Notes: generated by a model from the letters alone, not told the origin. Positions 51,748 through 60,842 are shown, counted from the stretch's first letter. The stretch is DNA of 64,000 nt from Ferruginibacter sp. (GCA_019638575.1 JAHBTN010000007.1:62001-126000); one strand, 5' to 3'. Numbers and translations are program-made.

Positions 51748-52041
51748 ATGAAAAAGTATTTCGGATTTTTTGTTGTTCTACTGGCTGTAGCAACATCTGC
51801 CTTCACTGTTACCCATAAAAAAGCAAAACTTGTGGGAAACAGCTATTCCTATGATATGTATGGCCTTCCTGGACAGGATGACGCTGCAAATATCAACAAT
51901 CCGGCAAATTATACCCTTGTAGGTACCGGATCCCTGGGCTGCATAGGATCTGCACATCGTTGTGGTGTAGAAGATGCAACTGATGATGGGTTTAATCACC
52001 CTGATTTTACTAAAACTTATACACCCAAAGACAGGAATTAG
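51748..52041 (+). CDS. DUF6520-family small exported protein
   Basis: The 97-residue product has a signal peptide (MKKYFGFFVVLLAVATSAFT) and a short mature part with two cysteines (GSLGCIGSAHRCGVED) and an acidic, Asn-rich end. This matches the DUF6520 group, which nearly always sits next to MauE-like genes. The cysteine pair may be a substrate or shuttle for the MauE-like protein. A strong bidirectional terminator follows. Confidence 0.8.
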   Translation: MKKYFGFFVVLLAVATSAFTVTHKKAKLVGNSYSYDMYGLPGQDDAANINNPANYTLVGTGSLGCIGSAHRCGVEDATDDGFNHPDFTKTYTPKDRN

Positions 52042-52050
52042 TAAAAACTG

Positions 52051-52088
52051 AGAAGCCAGCATATGTTTTACAGCTGGCTTCTTGTTTT
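52051..52088. terminator. Bidirectional terminator between DUF6520 and TlpA-like genes
   Basis: agaagccagc (52051-52060) and gctggcttct (52073-52082) form a perfect 10-bp stem with a 12-base loop and T-rich flanks on the plus strand (tgtttta) and A-rich on the other side. It lies between convergent genes. Confidence 0.8.
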
Positions 52089-53379
52089 ATTTAGGTCCAA
52101 TTACAAGCATCTTTATTCGTCTTCTCCCTTCCTCCAATGCTAATCCTCTGGCTAACAACTGTTTTTTAAGTTCTACAATATCTTTAAATGCATTTAACAG
52201 ATATATATCAATATTTGCAGTGTAGTTAGTTTCATCAACCACAGGTAATTTCCTAAAGAGTGCTAGGTTATTTAAACTTTTTACCAATACCAAAGGAGGC
52301 ATGTTTTTCAAGGAGTAGGATGAATCAGTATATTTAATAGAGTTTTCTTTATTTTTAAATTTGGTGTCACTCAGATGATTTAGTTTTTTTAGTACGTAAC
52401 AGTGTACTTCTGTTGCTTCAACCTTAACCGAAAAAGGGAAGAATTTATTTGCATCATTTTGCAAATACTGATAAGCAAGACTATCATTACCTACCCTCCA
52501 TTTTGCTTCGTAGCAAACAAGGTTTCTTTCTTCCCACCCAGGAATACTATCTGTGTCATCCGGGTATTTGAAAAACTTGTCACCTTCTGGAAATTTGAAT
52601 TGAATCCTATTATTGTATGTAAATTCACTGCTTGTAAATACAATATTTCCACCAAATGCAATTTTATAAAAATTCAGTATGGGTATATTAACAAATTTGA
52701 AATAGCATGTATTATTCACTGTATCCTTAATATACTTGCAATAAGTGGCATCAATAATTTCATTAAGTTTGGTCATGGCAAAAGAATAACTGTGAATGAA
52801 TTTCTGCAACCTGCCATTTCCTTCCTTCCATAATTCTGAGTTCTTATCAACATCAGTTGCTTCTTTTTTTACATTGAGTTTGACATCTTTTCCATCTAAT
52901 ATTTTTGAAACATTTTGAGATGTTGCGTTATATCCATCCGTAATAAATTGTATGCGCCCATCTGGATTAATCCATACATGATGTGGAACAGTAGCATGCG
53001 GAAACATTCTGCATAGAATACTATCATCTGATAATATTGGCAACGCAGGCTGCTTTATTTTTTTAAATAATTTTATCAAGTCTTTATTGGTATCGTTAGT
53101 AATAAGAAGGATTTTTATTCGATCTCCAAATTCTTCCTGAAGCTTTTCCATCTTCGGAAATGCCTCAATACAACTGGGGCACCATTTGTTCCAAAAGTCG
53201 AATATAATTAACTTGCCCTTGTAATCACTTAGTGAAATTGAAGTGCCTGACTTATTAAAGATTTCCTTAAAAGTAATCAGTGGCATTGAATCACCAATGC
53301 TTAAAGTTTGGTCATTTTGAGAATGCCCTCCGAGTGGGATCAGGCATAAAAATATCAAGCGCATCATTTTATGAGCCAT
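52087..53379 (-). CDS. TlpA-like thioredoxin-domain exported protein
   Basis: The 430-residue protein has a signal peptide (MAHKMMRLIFLCLIPLGGHS) and an N-terminal TlpA/AhpC-like redoxin domain: SLSDYKGKLIIFDFWNKWCP with the active site WCPSCIEAF near residues 66-74, then the cis-Pro region (MFPHATVPHHVWINPDG). The C-terminal 250 residues are not recognised. Genes with this architecture are frequent beside SusCD pairs in Chitinophagaceae and Pedobacter, and may process a redox-sensitive or thiol-containing nutrient, or maintain the surface system. It is 55 bp after the SusD stop. Confidence 0.85.
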   Translation of the reverse strand: MAHKMMRLIFLCLIPLGGHSQNDQTLSIGDSMPLITFKEIFNKSGTSISLSDYKGKLIIFDFWNKWCPSCIEAFPKMEKLQEEFGDRIKILLITNDTNKDLIKLFKKIKQPALPILSDDSILCRMFPHATVPHHVWINPDGRIQFITDGYNATSQNVSKILDGKDVKLNVKKEATDVDKNSELWKEGNGRLQKFIHSYSFAMTKLNEIIDATYCKYIKDTVNNTCYFKFVNIPILNFYKIAFGGNIVFTSSEFTYNNRIQFKFPEGDKFFKYPDDTDSIPGWEERNLVCYEAKWRVGNDSLAYQYLQNDANKFFPFSVKVEATEVHCYVLKKLNHLSDTKFKNKENSIKYTDSSYSLKNMPPLVLVKSLNNLALFRKLPVVDETNYTANIDIYLLNAFKDIVELKKQLLARGLALEEGRRRIKMLVIGPK

Positions 53380-53434
53380 TTTGATAAATTTAAAAAGTGA
53401 ATTTTTAGGCTTTTACTACAAAGCCATAATTATT

Positions 53435-54823
53435 TTAATACCCGGGATTTTGGGTTAACGATGGGTTAAGATTAATCTCCTGTTGTGGTATTGGCCAAAG
53501 AACATCAGTTGATTGCCATGTTGCTCCTTTTATAGGAGCCAGTATATCTGTGGCTCTTCCCGTTCTTTTTAAATCATACCAACGATGTGCCCATTCACAG
53601 AAAAGTTCGGCCTGCCTTTCCTGTTCGATCGCTAATTTTAATGATTGAGTATTATTGGCCAAAGTATTTGGGAGTCCTGCACGATTTCTTATAATATTAA
53701 TATCAGTTATAGCATTCTGAAGTTTATTCTGATTCAATTCCGCTTCTGCCCGGATAAGGTATTGTTCTGCCAATCTGAACACCATGTAGTATTCTGTTAG
53801 GGATGCACCATTGGGAAGCTTATATTTAAAAGGATAATATAAAGTATCACTATTAAAAATTCGTGATTTTATCCAAGCATTTTTACGGCTGTCAATATTT
53901 TCAAACGAATTATATAATTGAGGTGTAATCAAATAAGTTGGAGATGAAAAAGCACTTGCCGGCAAGATCTCTAATCCTTCATAAGTATTAAATCCTGGCC
54001 TGACTGGTTTAAGCTGCCAGATCGCTTCTATACTGTTCTTTAAAAAAATATTATTTAAGTTAGATTCAAGGGAATATTGTCCCGAGTTAATGATGGCGGC
54101 AGACTCTGACTCTGCTTCTTGCCATCGATTATTGTATAAATAACAACGTGAAAGCATTGCCGCCGCAGTCCATTTGTTAGGCCGAACTTTTTCTGATGTA
54201 ACATATTGTTCTTTTAGTAGTGTTTTTCCATCATTCAGGTCATTTATAATAAGAGCGTAAACCTCTGCCATGGACGCCCTTGGGGCTATGGCTGCATCCT
54301 GGTATTTAGAAGATGTTATAAGTGGCACATTCCCAAATAAATTAACCAAATGAAAATAACAAAAAGCCCTTATAAACTTTGCTTCTCCCATTAATTGATT
54401 TTTTAAAGAACTTGATAGCTGATGTGAAGCCAATAGCTTTTCTAATACCAGATTGGCTGAGTAAATATATTTAAACGCCGGCTGCCAAAACGAATTATCA
54501 ATATTGATATGATTTGCCTGAGTGATTTGGTTCTTCACAAATTCATCTTTTAAACCTGGTGTAAAAGAATACAGCTCATCAGCCGACATTCCTCCATAAA
54601 GTGTTACAGCAGAATTAGAGAAAAGATTTCGGTTAGTCAGCATATCACTGTAAATACCAACTATCGCAGCAACAGCACTTGAGCTGTCGGAAAAGACTTT
54701 ATCACTGTTGAGTTGGTCATTAGGGTCCTTTACTTCAATAAATTTCTTGCAAGAGGTATATATGATTCCTTGCATAATTATCAACAGAGAACAAAGAATT
54801 ATTGTAAAATATTTTGTTTTCAT
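53435..54823 (-). CDS. RagB/SusD-family nutrient-binding lipoprotein
   Basis: ATG at 54823 gives a lipoprotein signal (MKTKYFTIILCSLLIIMQGI, lipobox IIYTSCKK); the longer frame starts with a TTG inside the susC end. The body has the SusD TPR helices (VAAIVGIYSDMLTNRNLF, KFIRAFCYFHLVNLFGNVPL) and the usual end (ERQAELFCEWAHRWYDLKRT, LWPIPQQEINLNPSLTQNPG). The protein sits on the outer surface and covers the SusC channel like a lid. The substrate is unknown. Confidence 0.93.
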   Translation of the reverse strand: MKTKYFTIILCSLLIIMQGIIYTSCKKFIEVKDPNDQLNSDKVFSDSSSAVAAIVGIYSDMLTNRNLFSNSAVTLYGGMSADELYSFTPGLKDEFVKNQITQANHINIDNSFWQPAFKYIYSANLVLEKLLASHQLSSSLKNQLMGEAKFIRAFCYFHLVNLFGNVPLITSSKYQDAAIAPRASMAEVYALIINDLNDGKTLLKEQYVTSEKVRPNKWTAAAMLSRCYLYNNRWQEAESESAAIINSGQYSLESNLNNIFLKNSIEAIWQLKPVRPGFNTYEGLEILPASAFSSPTYLITPQLYNSFENIDSRKNAWIKSRIFNSDTLYYPFKYKLPNGASLTEYYMVFRLAEQYLIRAEAELNQNKLQNAITDINIIRNRAGLPNTLANNTQSLKLAIEQERQAELFCEWAHRWYDLKRTGRATDILAPIKGATWQSTDVLWPIPQQEINLNPSLTQNPGY

Positions 54824-54833
54824 TTTTCTATTT

Positions 54834-57800
54834 TTAAAAATTAATCTGAGTTCCAACTGAAATCATTCTCAATGGAGGTAATGAACCTAAAGACTGGTTT
54901 TCAGGATCATGACCTTTATATTTAGTAATTGTAAAAAGGTTTTGCGTTTGAAAGAAAATTCGCCAGCTTAACGCATTTAACTTTTTAATCCAGCTTGAAG
55001 GAAAGTCGTATGAAAATGCAATGTTTTTAAGTCGTAAATATGAAGCATCAGTAAGTCTGGCGTCCGAAGAACTTACGTTGGAAGCGGCCGAAAAGGCCGA
55101 ATTGGTAAAACTCTGAGTATATCGTTGGTAAGGAACAATATCTCCTGCATTGCGCCACCGGTTTAGTGTATAAGTAGGTTGATTTGTAATATAACCTAGC
55201 CTTGAACCTGAAGAATAGACAGGATCAACGCCAACCTGCTTTCTGAATTCAAGCAAGATACTTAACTGAAAATTTTTATAGTGGAAAAAATTGGAAAAAC
55301 CACCAAAGTATTTTGGATCAGTCGTGCCTGCATAAGTATTATCTGCATTACTAATTATCCCATCCTTATTTAAATCCTCAAACTGGTAAATCCCTGTTTG
55401 GGGATTTACACCCATGAAATGCAAGCCGCTGAAGGCATTTAACGGTTTGCCTATGACATAGGTTGATGCATAGCTGCTATTCGCTAATCCCGGGAAAGAA
55501 ATCAGTTTATTCTCATTGTGTGAAATATTAAATGAAGTATTCCATTGAAAGTTCTTAGTCTTAATAATCTCCGCATTTAAAGAAATCTCATATCCTTTAT
55601 TTTGAACCACACCCGGGAAATTCAGTAATACATCGGTAAAGCCCGTTTGTGTTGGAAGGCTATATCTTATTATTTGATTATCGCTTTTATTTTTATAGTA
55701 AGTCAGGTTAACCGTTAACTTATCCTGAAAAAAACCAAGCTCTGCAGCTAATTCTATTTTCTTATTTTCTTCCCAACTATAATCAGAATTAAATAATCTT
55801 GACGGTGTGAGCCCCGGCTGACCATCGTAAGCAAAGATTGTTCCCCTGTAGGTATCAAGATATTGATAATTTCCAATTTGGTCATTACCAGTTAGGCCAT
55901 AGCTACCCCTTAATTTACCAAAGCTTAAAAAAGGTATTGCTTTCCTAATGGATGACACATTAGAAAAAATCCAGCCGACTCCTGCGGCCCCGAAATTTGC
56001 AAACCGCTTATCAGGGCCAAATCTTGATGAACCATCCCTACGCCCGGTAATATTGAAAATATATTTATTGTCCCAATTAATTCCTATTCTTCCGAAAATG
56101 GCGGCATAATTATACTGCGCATTTGAATTTGTAGCAGTTTGAACCGGTGCTGCTGCAATTGATCCCAATAATTCATCGTTGGTATATCCACTTCCGGTAA
56201 TCAGTTTTCTTTCTGCTTCAGTTTTTTGCCAGGTAGTACCGGCAAGCATTTCCATTTTAAATTTATTGTTCAAATTAAACATGTAAGAAACCTGCGGTTC
56301 AATTATCCAGGTCTTTATAAAATTATCACCCAATACAGATGTTCCTTTTGGCGCAAAAGCTGGATCTTGCGACGCTATAGGGGATTGAATCTTCTCATTC
56401 ACTCCTACTTTATTATATCCAAAGTTTACTTTTATTTCAAGCCCGTTAAGCGGCTTATATGTGATAATGCCATTAGCTGTAGAACGGTCAGTAGATACCT
56501 CTGTTCTTTGCAGAAGTGATGCCAGAGGATTGCCAACTGAGTATCCTGCTTCTCTCCAAATATAGTTACCTGATGCATCTTTTAAGGGATAGCTGTTAGG
56601 TGGCAGTGTAATAAAACCTGTAAGGTCGCGGGCTGGCAATAAATTTTTATCATATCCATAGCTCGCAATAAAATTAAGGTTAAGTTTATTATTTGTGCTT
56701 TTATGATTAATGTTGATATCTACAGTAGTTTTCTTATCTCCGAAGTCTCCGGGAAAGGCCGTTGTTTCTTTATAATATCCGGTACCAAAAGAAAATTTAG
56801 TGAATTGATTACCGCCGGAATATCGCAATTGTGCATTGTATGTTTGTGCAGTACCCCCAATAAACTCCTTTTTCCAATCGGTGTACCTGTTTTGATCCCA
56901 TGAAACCAAATCAGGCGCACTATTATTTGTCGGGGTAATGCCATCATTTAAAAAAGCTTCCTTTCGCATTTCAAGATACTGCTGTGTATTCATCATCTGC
57001 ATCGTTCTCGCCACTTTACCCCAACCATGAGAAATATTTAAAGAAAGGGAATTTCTGTCTGCTTTGTTTTTCTTAGTGGTAACAAGTATAACTCCGTTTG
57101 CACCTCTTGAACCGTAAATGGCTGTAGCATCGGCATCCTTTAAAATTTCTATACTCTCAATATCGTTGGGATCAAGAGAATTAAATGGGCTATTAGCAAG
57201 CATCCCGTTTAACTGTGTTAAGGCATCATTATCTGATAAGAATGGCACTCCATCAATGATAAATAAAGGGCTATTACCATTTTGAATAGAGTTCTGACCT
57301 CGTATTAAAGCCTTAAATCTTGATCCAGGCAAACCATTGTTTTGGGTTATCAGCAATCCGGGTACCAGCCCTTCAAGCCCAAGAATTGGATTGGAGACTG
57401 GTTGATTTGTTATTTGTGAGCCGTTAATCTTAACAACATTTCCTGTGTTCAATTTCCTCGAAGTTGAATAATATCCTTTTACCACAGTTTCTTCAAGACT
57501 GTTGACTGCAAAACGCAAGCTTATCACAAAGAATCGCTGCTTGTTTATAGCAATTTCCTCCCCATAAAAACCCACACTTGAAATGGAGAGTATATCTTCA
57601 TCATTAACACCCTGAAGAACAAAATCACCTCTGCTATTAGTTGAAACGCCCCTGTTTGAATGTTTTGCGATAACAGTAGCGCCGGGTATAGGGTCGCCAT
57701 TTTCGTTGATTACATGTCCCTTTATATCAATTAAGGAATCCGGCTGTAGTATGGTTGGCAGCGTTGTATGTTTTGTTTGAACAACAACATAATTTCCTTC

Positions 57801-58106
57801 AATAGTAAACGAGAGTGGTTGATTGCTGAAGCAAATAGAAAGAACTTCCTTTAATTGGGCCCGTACAATATGTATGGTAACGGGCAGGCTGTTTTTCAGT
57901 TGATCCCTTGTATAAACAAAGGAGAATCCGGTTTGTTTTTTTACTTCCTTAAATACCTTTTCAAGCGGTATATTCTTTACCGAGAGGGTAACTGTTTGCC
58001 CATACCCGTTTGCTGAAACCTGCAGGCTGGCAACAATAGTAAAAAGGATAAGGAGCTTCATAGTTAATAGGTACTTTAATCTTGGCAAGACAATATATAA
58101 TTGCAT
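54834..58106 (-). CDS. SusC/RagA TonB-linked outer-membrane transporter with STN domain
   Basis: The 1090-residue protein has an N-terminal signal segment (LTMKLLILFTIVASLQVSA), an STN domain (TLSVKNIPLEKVFKEVKKQT at about 41-60) that contacts FecR, a CarboxypepD_reg-like domain (IKGHVINENGDPIPGATVIA), the plug (PLFIIDGVPFLSDNDALTQL and the ADATAIYGSRGANGVILVTT box) and a 22-strand barrel ending SVGTQINF. The STN domain together with the ECF/FecR genes upstream shows that expression is controlled by trans-envelope signalling. Uptake of an unknown polymer or peptide is the role. Confidence 0.95.
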   Translation of the reverse strand: MQLYIVLPRLKYLLTMKLLILFTIVASLQVSANGYGQTVTLSVKNIPLEKVFKEVKKQTGFSFVYTRDQLKNSLPVTIHIVRAQLKEVLSICFSNQPLSFTIEGNYVVVQTKHTTLPTILQPDSLIDIKGHVINENGDPIPGATVIAKHSNRGVSTNSRGDFVLQGVNDEDILSISSVGFYGEEIAINKQRFFVISLRFAVNSLEETVVKGYYSTSRKLNTGNVVKINGSQITNQPVSNPILGLEGLVPGLLITQNNGLPGSRFKALIRGQNSIQNGNSPLFIIDGVPFLSDNDALTQLNGMLANSPFNSLDPNDIESIEILKDADATAIYGSRGANGVILVTTKKNKADRNSLSLNISHGWGKVARTMQMMNTQQYLEMRKEAFLNDGITPTNNSAPDLVSWDQNRYTDWKKEFIGGTAQTYNAQLRYSGGNQFTKFSFGTGYYKETTAFPGDFGDKKTTVDININHKSTNNKLNLNFIASYGYDKNLLPARDLTGFITLPPNSYPLKDASGNYIWREAGYSVGNPLASLLQRTEVSTDRSTANGIITYKPLNGLEIKVNFGYNKVGVNEKIQSPIASQDPAFAPKGTSVLGDNFIKTWIIEPQVSYMFNLNNKFKMEMLAGTTWQKTEAERKLITGSGYTNDELLGSIAAAPVQTATNSNAQYNYAAIFGRIGINWDNKYIFNITGRRDGSSRFGPDKRFANFGAAGVGWIFSNVSSIRKAIPFLSFGKLRGSYGLTGNDQIGNYQYLDTYRGTIFAYDGQPGLTPSRLFNSDYSWEENKKIELAAELGFFQDKLTVNLTYYKNKSDNQIIRYSLPTQTGFTDVLLNFPGVVQNKGYEISLNAEIIKTKNFQWNTSFNISHNENKLISFPGLANSSYASTYVIGKPLNAFSGLHFMGVNPQTGIYQFEDLNKDGIISNADNTYAGTTDPKYFGGFSNFFHYKNFQLSILLEFRKQVGVDPVYSSGSRLGYITNQPTYTLNRWRNAGDIVPYQRYTQSFTNSAFSAASNVSSSDARLTDASYLRLKNIAFSYDFPSSWIKKLNALSWRIFFQTQNLFTITKYKGHDPENQSLGSLPPLRMISVGTQINF

Positions 58107-58175
58107 AGATTTGTATTGTTTGGGTTTCTAAATTCAGTTGATAGCTCAGTTGATAATAGGGTTAACCCAAACGCC

Positions 58176-58202
58176 GCCGGCAGTGCTAGTAACACTTCCG
58201 GC
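58176..58202. other. Imperfect hairpin between fecR and susC
   Basis: gccggcagtg (58176-58185) and cacttccggc (58193-58202) pair at 9 of 10 positions with a 7-base loop, in the 128-bp gap between the fecR stop and the susC start. A T run follows only on the plus strand, so it is not a good terminator for fecR; it may balance expression of the two units. Confidence 0.35.
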
Positions 58203-58234
58203 TTTTGTTTGCGTAACCTGCTTCCTTTTAATCG

Positions 58235-59437
58235 TCAGGGTAGTACATAAATAATATTGTTTTCAGTTTTAAAATGAACATAACCGTTTAATTCAAGTAG
58301 CTTCAAAACCTTCGCCAAAGGTTCTTTTCTTAAAATGCTGGCGTTAAATAATTGTTTTGTGGTTGCTTTATAAATAATTTTTGCATCGTACCATCTTTCA
58401 ATCTGCATCATTATTGATTCAATAGGTGCATCATGAAAAACAAATAATCCATCCTTCCACCCTGTAACCTCTTCCACGTCCAAAACTTTGCTCTTTATAA
58501 TCTCTTTGTTTTTTATCGAAGCTTGTGTGCCGGGCTCAAGTTTGGTAACATGTATTGTATTTCCTACGGTCACACTGCCTTCTAATAATGTTACCTGTTG
58601 CTCCTTTTCGTTTTGATATGCATTAATATTAAAATGAGTACCTGTTACAACTACCGAAGTACTATCCGCCAACAATACGCTGAAAGGTTTTCTATCATTT
58701 CTAGCAACTTCAAAGTACGCCTCGCCGGTTATTGACACTTTACGTTCGCTGCCAGAAAAGGCCGGAGGGTATTTTATAGTGCTGGCAGCATTCAACCACA
58801 CTTTGGTGCCGTCAGATAATGTAAGTTGATACTGACCGCCTACCGGTGTGGAGAGTGTATGAAAAGCAGCAATATTAGTAAGATTGCTATCCTTTACATA
58901 CAGCAATTCTCCATCAGCGGTTTTGGTCATGTGAACACCTGAAGTATTTTCTATAACCCCGGTTTTTGCATAGGTTAAATCAATTACTTTTCCATTTGCA
59001 AGCGTTAGGGTGGCCCGGTTGCCGCCCGGTTTAAGTAAGCTGGTATCAGTGGTAACGATATTTTCAACAGAACCCGGTTTACTGGTCGTAGTATATCTAT
59101 AAACAAAAAGCACCCCAAGCAGAACGATTACCGAGGCTGCCGCAAGCCAAACCTTCCTGTTATAAAATCTTTTTACCGGCGTTTTAAATGCTCCTTTTTC
59201 CTGCATGGCTTGGTATGACTTTTCTGTCTGCACTTTGTCCATCCATTCAAGGTTTGCAGCAATATTTTTTTCGTCGGTCAGGTCTTCAAAAAGCTGCATG
59301 TTGTGGTCGCTTTCATTTACCCAGTTATCCAGTTCATCATGCTCTTCTTCTGACAGCGTATCTCTTATAAAACCCGCTATCAGGTAAGCAGTTCGGTAAG
59401 CTGCTTTATCCATGTCATTATAGGGATGCTCTTTCAT
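58235..59437 (-). CDS. FecR-type anti-sigma factor
   Basis: The 400-residue protein has a cytoplasmic N-terminal part (about 1-85, with IAGFIRDTLSEEEHDELDNW) that would hold the sigma factor, one membrane helix near residues 92-110 (VWLAAASVIVLLGVLFVYRY), and the FecR periplasmic domain (LSDGTKVWLNAASTIKYPPA, ITGEAYFEVARNDRKPFSVL, NAYQNEKEQQVTLLEGSVTV), with the DUF4974-type secretin-like end (ILRKEPLAKVLKLLELNGYV). It keeps the ECF sigma factor silent until SusC signals substrate. It lies 56 bp from the sigma gene. Confidence 0.95.
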   Translation of the reverse strand: MKEHPYNDMDKAAYRTAYLIAGFIRDTLSEEEHDELDNWVNESDHNMQLFEDLTDEKNIAANLEWMDKVQTEKSYQAMQEKGAFKTPVKRFYNRKVWLAAASVIVLLGVLFVYRYTTTSKPGSVENIVTTDTSLLKPGGNRATLTLANGKVIDLTYAKTGVIENTSGVHMTKTADGELLYVKDSNLTNIAAFHTLSTPVGGQYQLTLSDGTKVWLNAASTIKYPPAFSGSERKVSITGEAYFEVARNDRKPFSVLLADSTSVVVTGTHFNINAYQNEKEQQVTLLEGSVTVGNTIHVTKLEPGTQASIKNKEIIKSKVLDVEEVTGWKDGLFVFHDAPIESIMMQIERWYDAKIIYKATTKQLFNASILRKEPLAKVLKLLELNGYVHFKTENNIIYVLP

Positions 59438-59493
59438 ACCATTAAGTTAGGCTAAGTATCAATAAATAAGAAGGGAAAAAATTACAAAAAGGA

Positions 59494-60087
59494 TTACAAA
59501 AAAGGTAAGAATATTTTAATAAAAAAATAAAATACCCATAACATGGGCCTTGAAATAATCTTTTTCAAGGCCTGAAGCCCTCTTGTTTTTTGGGTTTTTA
59601 CTGTACTTGGGTGCAGGTTGAGTTCTCTTGATATCTGGCCAGTGGTTTTACCTTCCAGGTAATGCATTATAAGAACCTTGCGGTTTGCCGGAGACAGGTC
59701 TTTAAGTGCAGCATGAATGAGCCGGTACACTTCGCTGCGTACCAAATTATCAAAAGGAGAATCGGAATTAACTTGTGGGGGCAGTTTCCTGTAAGTGCTG
59801 GTTCTTCTCTGCTCATTTAAAATAGCTTCAATACTTGCTCTATGTACAATCTTATAAAGATAAGCTTTAATACCTGCATAGCTATTCAACTTGTAATGCA
59901 TCCGCCAAATCTTTACAAAGGCTTCTGAAGCAATTTCTTCGGCGATTGGGCGGCTTTGAATTAATTGAAAGGAGTAGTGAGCAAGAGCTGGGTAAAGTTC
60001 ATGGTAAAAGAAGGATAAAGCTCTTTCATTGCCCTCCTGAAAAAAAAGAGCCATTTCTAATTTGATATAGGCATTGTCTTGTTCCAA
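59494..60087 (-). CDS. ECF-family RNA polymerase sigma-70 factor
   Basis: The frame starts with TTG at 60087 (MEQDNAYIKLEMALFF); the next ATG at 60054 also gives a full region 2. Region 2 is YHELYPALAHYSFQLIQSRP to EEIASEAFVKIWRMHYKL, and region 4 is DLSPANRKVLIMHYLEGKTT, then RELNLHPSTVKTQKTRGLQA. A C-terminal hydrophobic tail (MLWVFYFFIKIFLPFL) is odd for a sigma factor but common in this Bacteroidota group. It drives the fecR-susCD genes. Its upstream region shares an imperfect operator with the XRE gene facing the other way. Confidence 0.9.
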   Translation of the reverse strand: MEQDNAYIKLEMALFFQEGNERALSFFYHELYPALAHYSFQLIQSRPIAEEIASEAFVKIWRMHYKLNSYAGIKAYLYKIVHRASIEAILNEQRRTSTYRKLPPQVNSDSPFDNLVRSEVYRLIHAALKDLSPANRKVLIMHYLEGKTTGQISRELNLHPSTVKTQKTRGLQALKKIISRPMLWVFYFFIKIFLPFL

Positions 60088-60113
60088 AAGCTTAATCTGT
60101 TATGTTATCAAAT

Positions 60114-60131
60114 ACTTTCCTATAGGTGATT
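60114..60131. promoter_or_regulatory. Imperfect copy 1 of the XRE palindrome
   Basis: actttcctataggtgatt shares the entire right half (cctataggtgatt) with the 18-bp palindrome at 60462. It lies 27 bp before the sigma factor start on one side and 48 bp before the first XRE start on the other, so a bound regulator could affect both. Confidence 0.55.
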
Positions 60132-60179
60132 GTCGATAAAATAGTATAGCCCCAATTTTACCTATTCTCAAAACACTTA

Positions 60180-60407
60180 GTGAAAAGTAAAATCGACCAA
60201 TACGTTATTAATCAAGTAAAGGAGAAAAGGATTGAAAGAAACCTTTCACAAGCAGACTTAGCATTCGAGTTGGGGATGTCCGTTGGCTTTATAGGAAAAG
60301 TGGAAAGCACCAGATACCCCTCACATTATAACCTTAAACATTTAAACATTCTATCAAAGATTCTAAAATGTAGCCCGCAAGATTTTCTTCCCAAAAAAAC
60401 TTTGTAA
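60180..60407 (+). CDS. Small XRE-family DNA-binding protein 1
   Basis: A 75-residue protein with a GTG start at 60180, nearly all one helix-turn-helix: QVKEKRIERNLSQADLAFEL, GMSVGFIGKVESTRYPSHYN, LNILSKILKCSPQDFLP. It resembles the gene at 60529 (INHLNEIAKILKCSPKDFWP), so the two are a tandem duplication. The palindromes around both genes are the natural targets. No sensor domain is present. It may keep the HEPN genes downstream silent. Confidence 0.8.
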   Translation: MKSKIDQYVINQVKEKRIERNLSQADLAFELGMSVGFIGKVESTRYPSHYNLKHLNILSKILKCSPQDFLPKKTL

Positions 60408-60461
60408 TAAGTATCAATTATCCATTCTCCCTTTCTATAAAGGTATAATTTTTTTACAAAT

Positions 60462-60479
60462 AATCACCTATAGGTGATT
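60462..60479. promoter_or_regulatory. Perfect 18-bp palindrome, likely XRE operator
   Basis: AATCACCTATAGGTGATT is its own reverse complement over 18 bp and lies between the two XRE genes, 54 bp after the first and 50 bp before the second. Two imperfect copies (60114, 60510) share its right half. A dimeric helix-turn-helix regulator is the expected ligand. Confidence 0.75.
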
Positions 60480-60509
60480 GCATAGGTTTATAACAAATGG
60501 GAGATTTAC

Positions 60510-60527
60510 AATTACCAATAGGTGATT
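60510..60527. promoter_or_regulatory. Imperfect copy 3 of the XRE palindrome, over the start of gene 2
   Basis: aattaccaataggtgatt matches the 60462 palindrome at 16 of 18 positions and touches the start codon of the second XRE gene (TTG 60526, ATG 60529), so binding would block its own expression. Confidence 0.65.
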
Positions 60528-60528
60528 G

Positions 60529-60765
60529 ATGAGAACCCAGATAGAACAATATATTATTGACCGAATTAGAGAAAGGCGGGAAATACTTGGGATATCTCAA
60601 GAAAATCTTGCATTTTCATTAGGATTCGAATCTCAAGGATATATAAGTAAGATTGAAAGCATAAATCCAAAATATGATGACAGCTACAACATCAATCATT
60701 TGAATGAAATAGCTAAAATTTTAAAATGTTCTCCCAAAGACTTTTGGCCCGAAATGCCGCTTTAA
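60529..60765 (+). CDS. Small XRE-family DNA-binding protein 2
   Basis: A protein of 78 residues from ATG 60529 (79 from the TTG at 60526), again a bare helix-turn-helix: IIDRIRERREILGISQENLA, FSLGFESQGYISKIESINPK, LNEIAKILKCSPKDFWPEMP. It is a tandem duplicate of the gene at 60180. The third palindrome copy lies over its start. It ends 77 bp before the HEPN gene; a small inverted repeat, gacaat-ata-attgtc, is at 60817-60831 in that gap. Confidence 0.8.
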   Translation: MRTQIEQYIIDRIRERREILGISQENLAFSLGFESQGYISKIESINPKYDDSYNINHLNEIAKILKCSPKDFWPEMPL

Positions 60766-60842
60766 TTAAACAGTCTTAAGAAGTCTTTCTTCCAAAGCCA
60801 GCTATCACAACCTCTAGACAATATAATTGTCGTTCATTTTCA

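Noticed and set aside
54824-54856. Longer SusD start at a TTG
   Set aside because: It would place a charged segment before the lipoprotein signal and overlap susC; ATG 54823 gives a proper signal peptide.
58176-58202. Terminator of fecR
   Set aside because: The stem has no T run on the minus strand; kept only as an imperfect hairpin.
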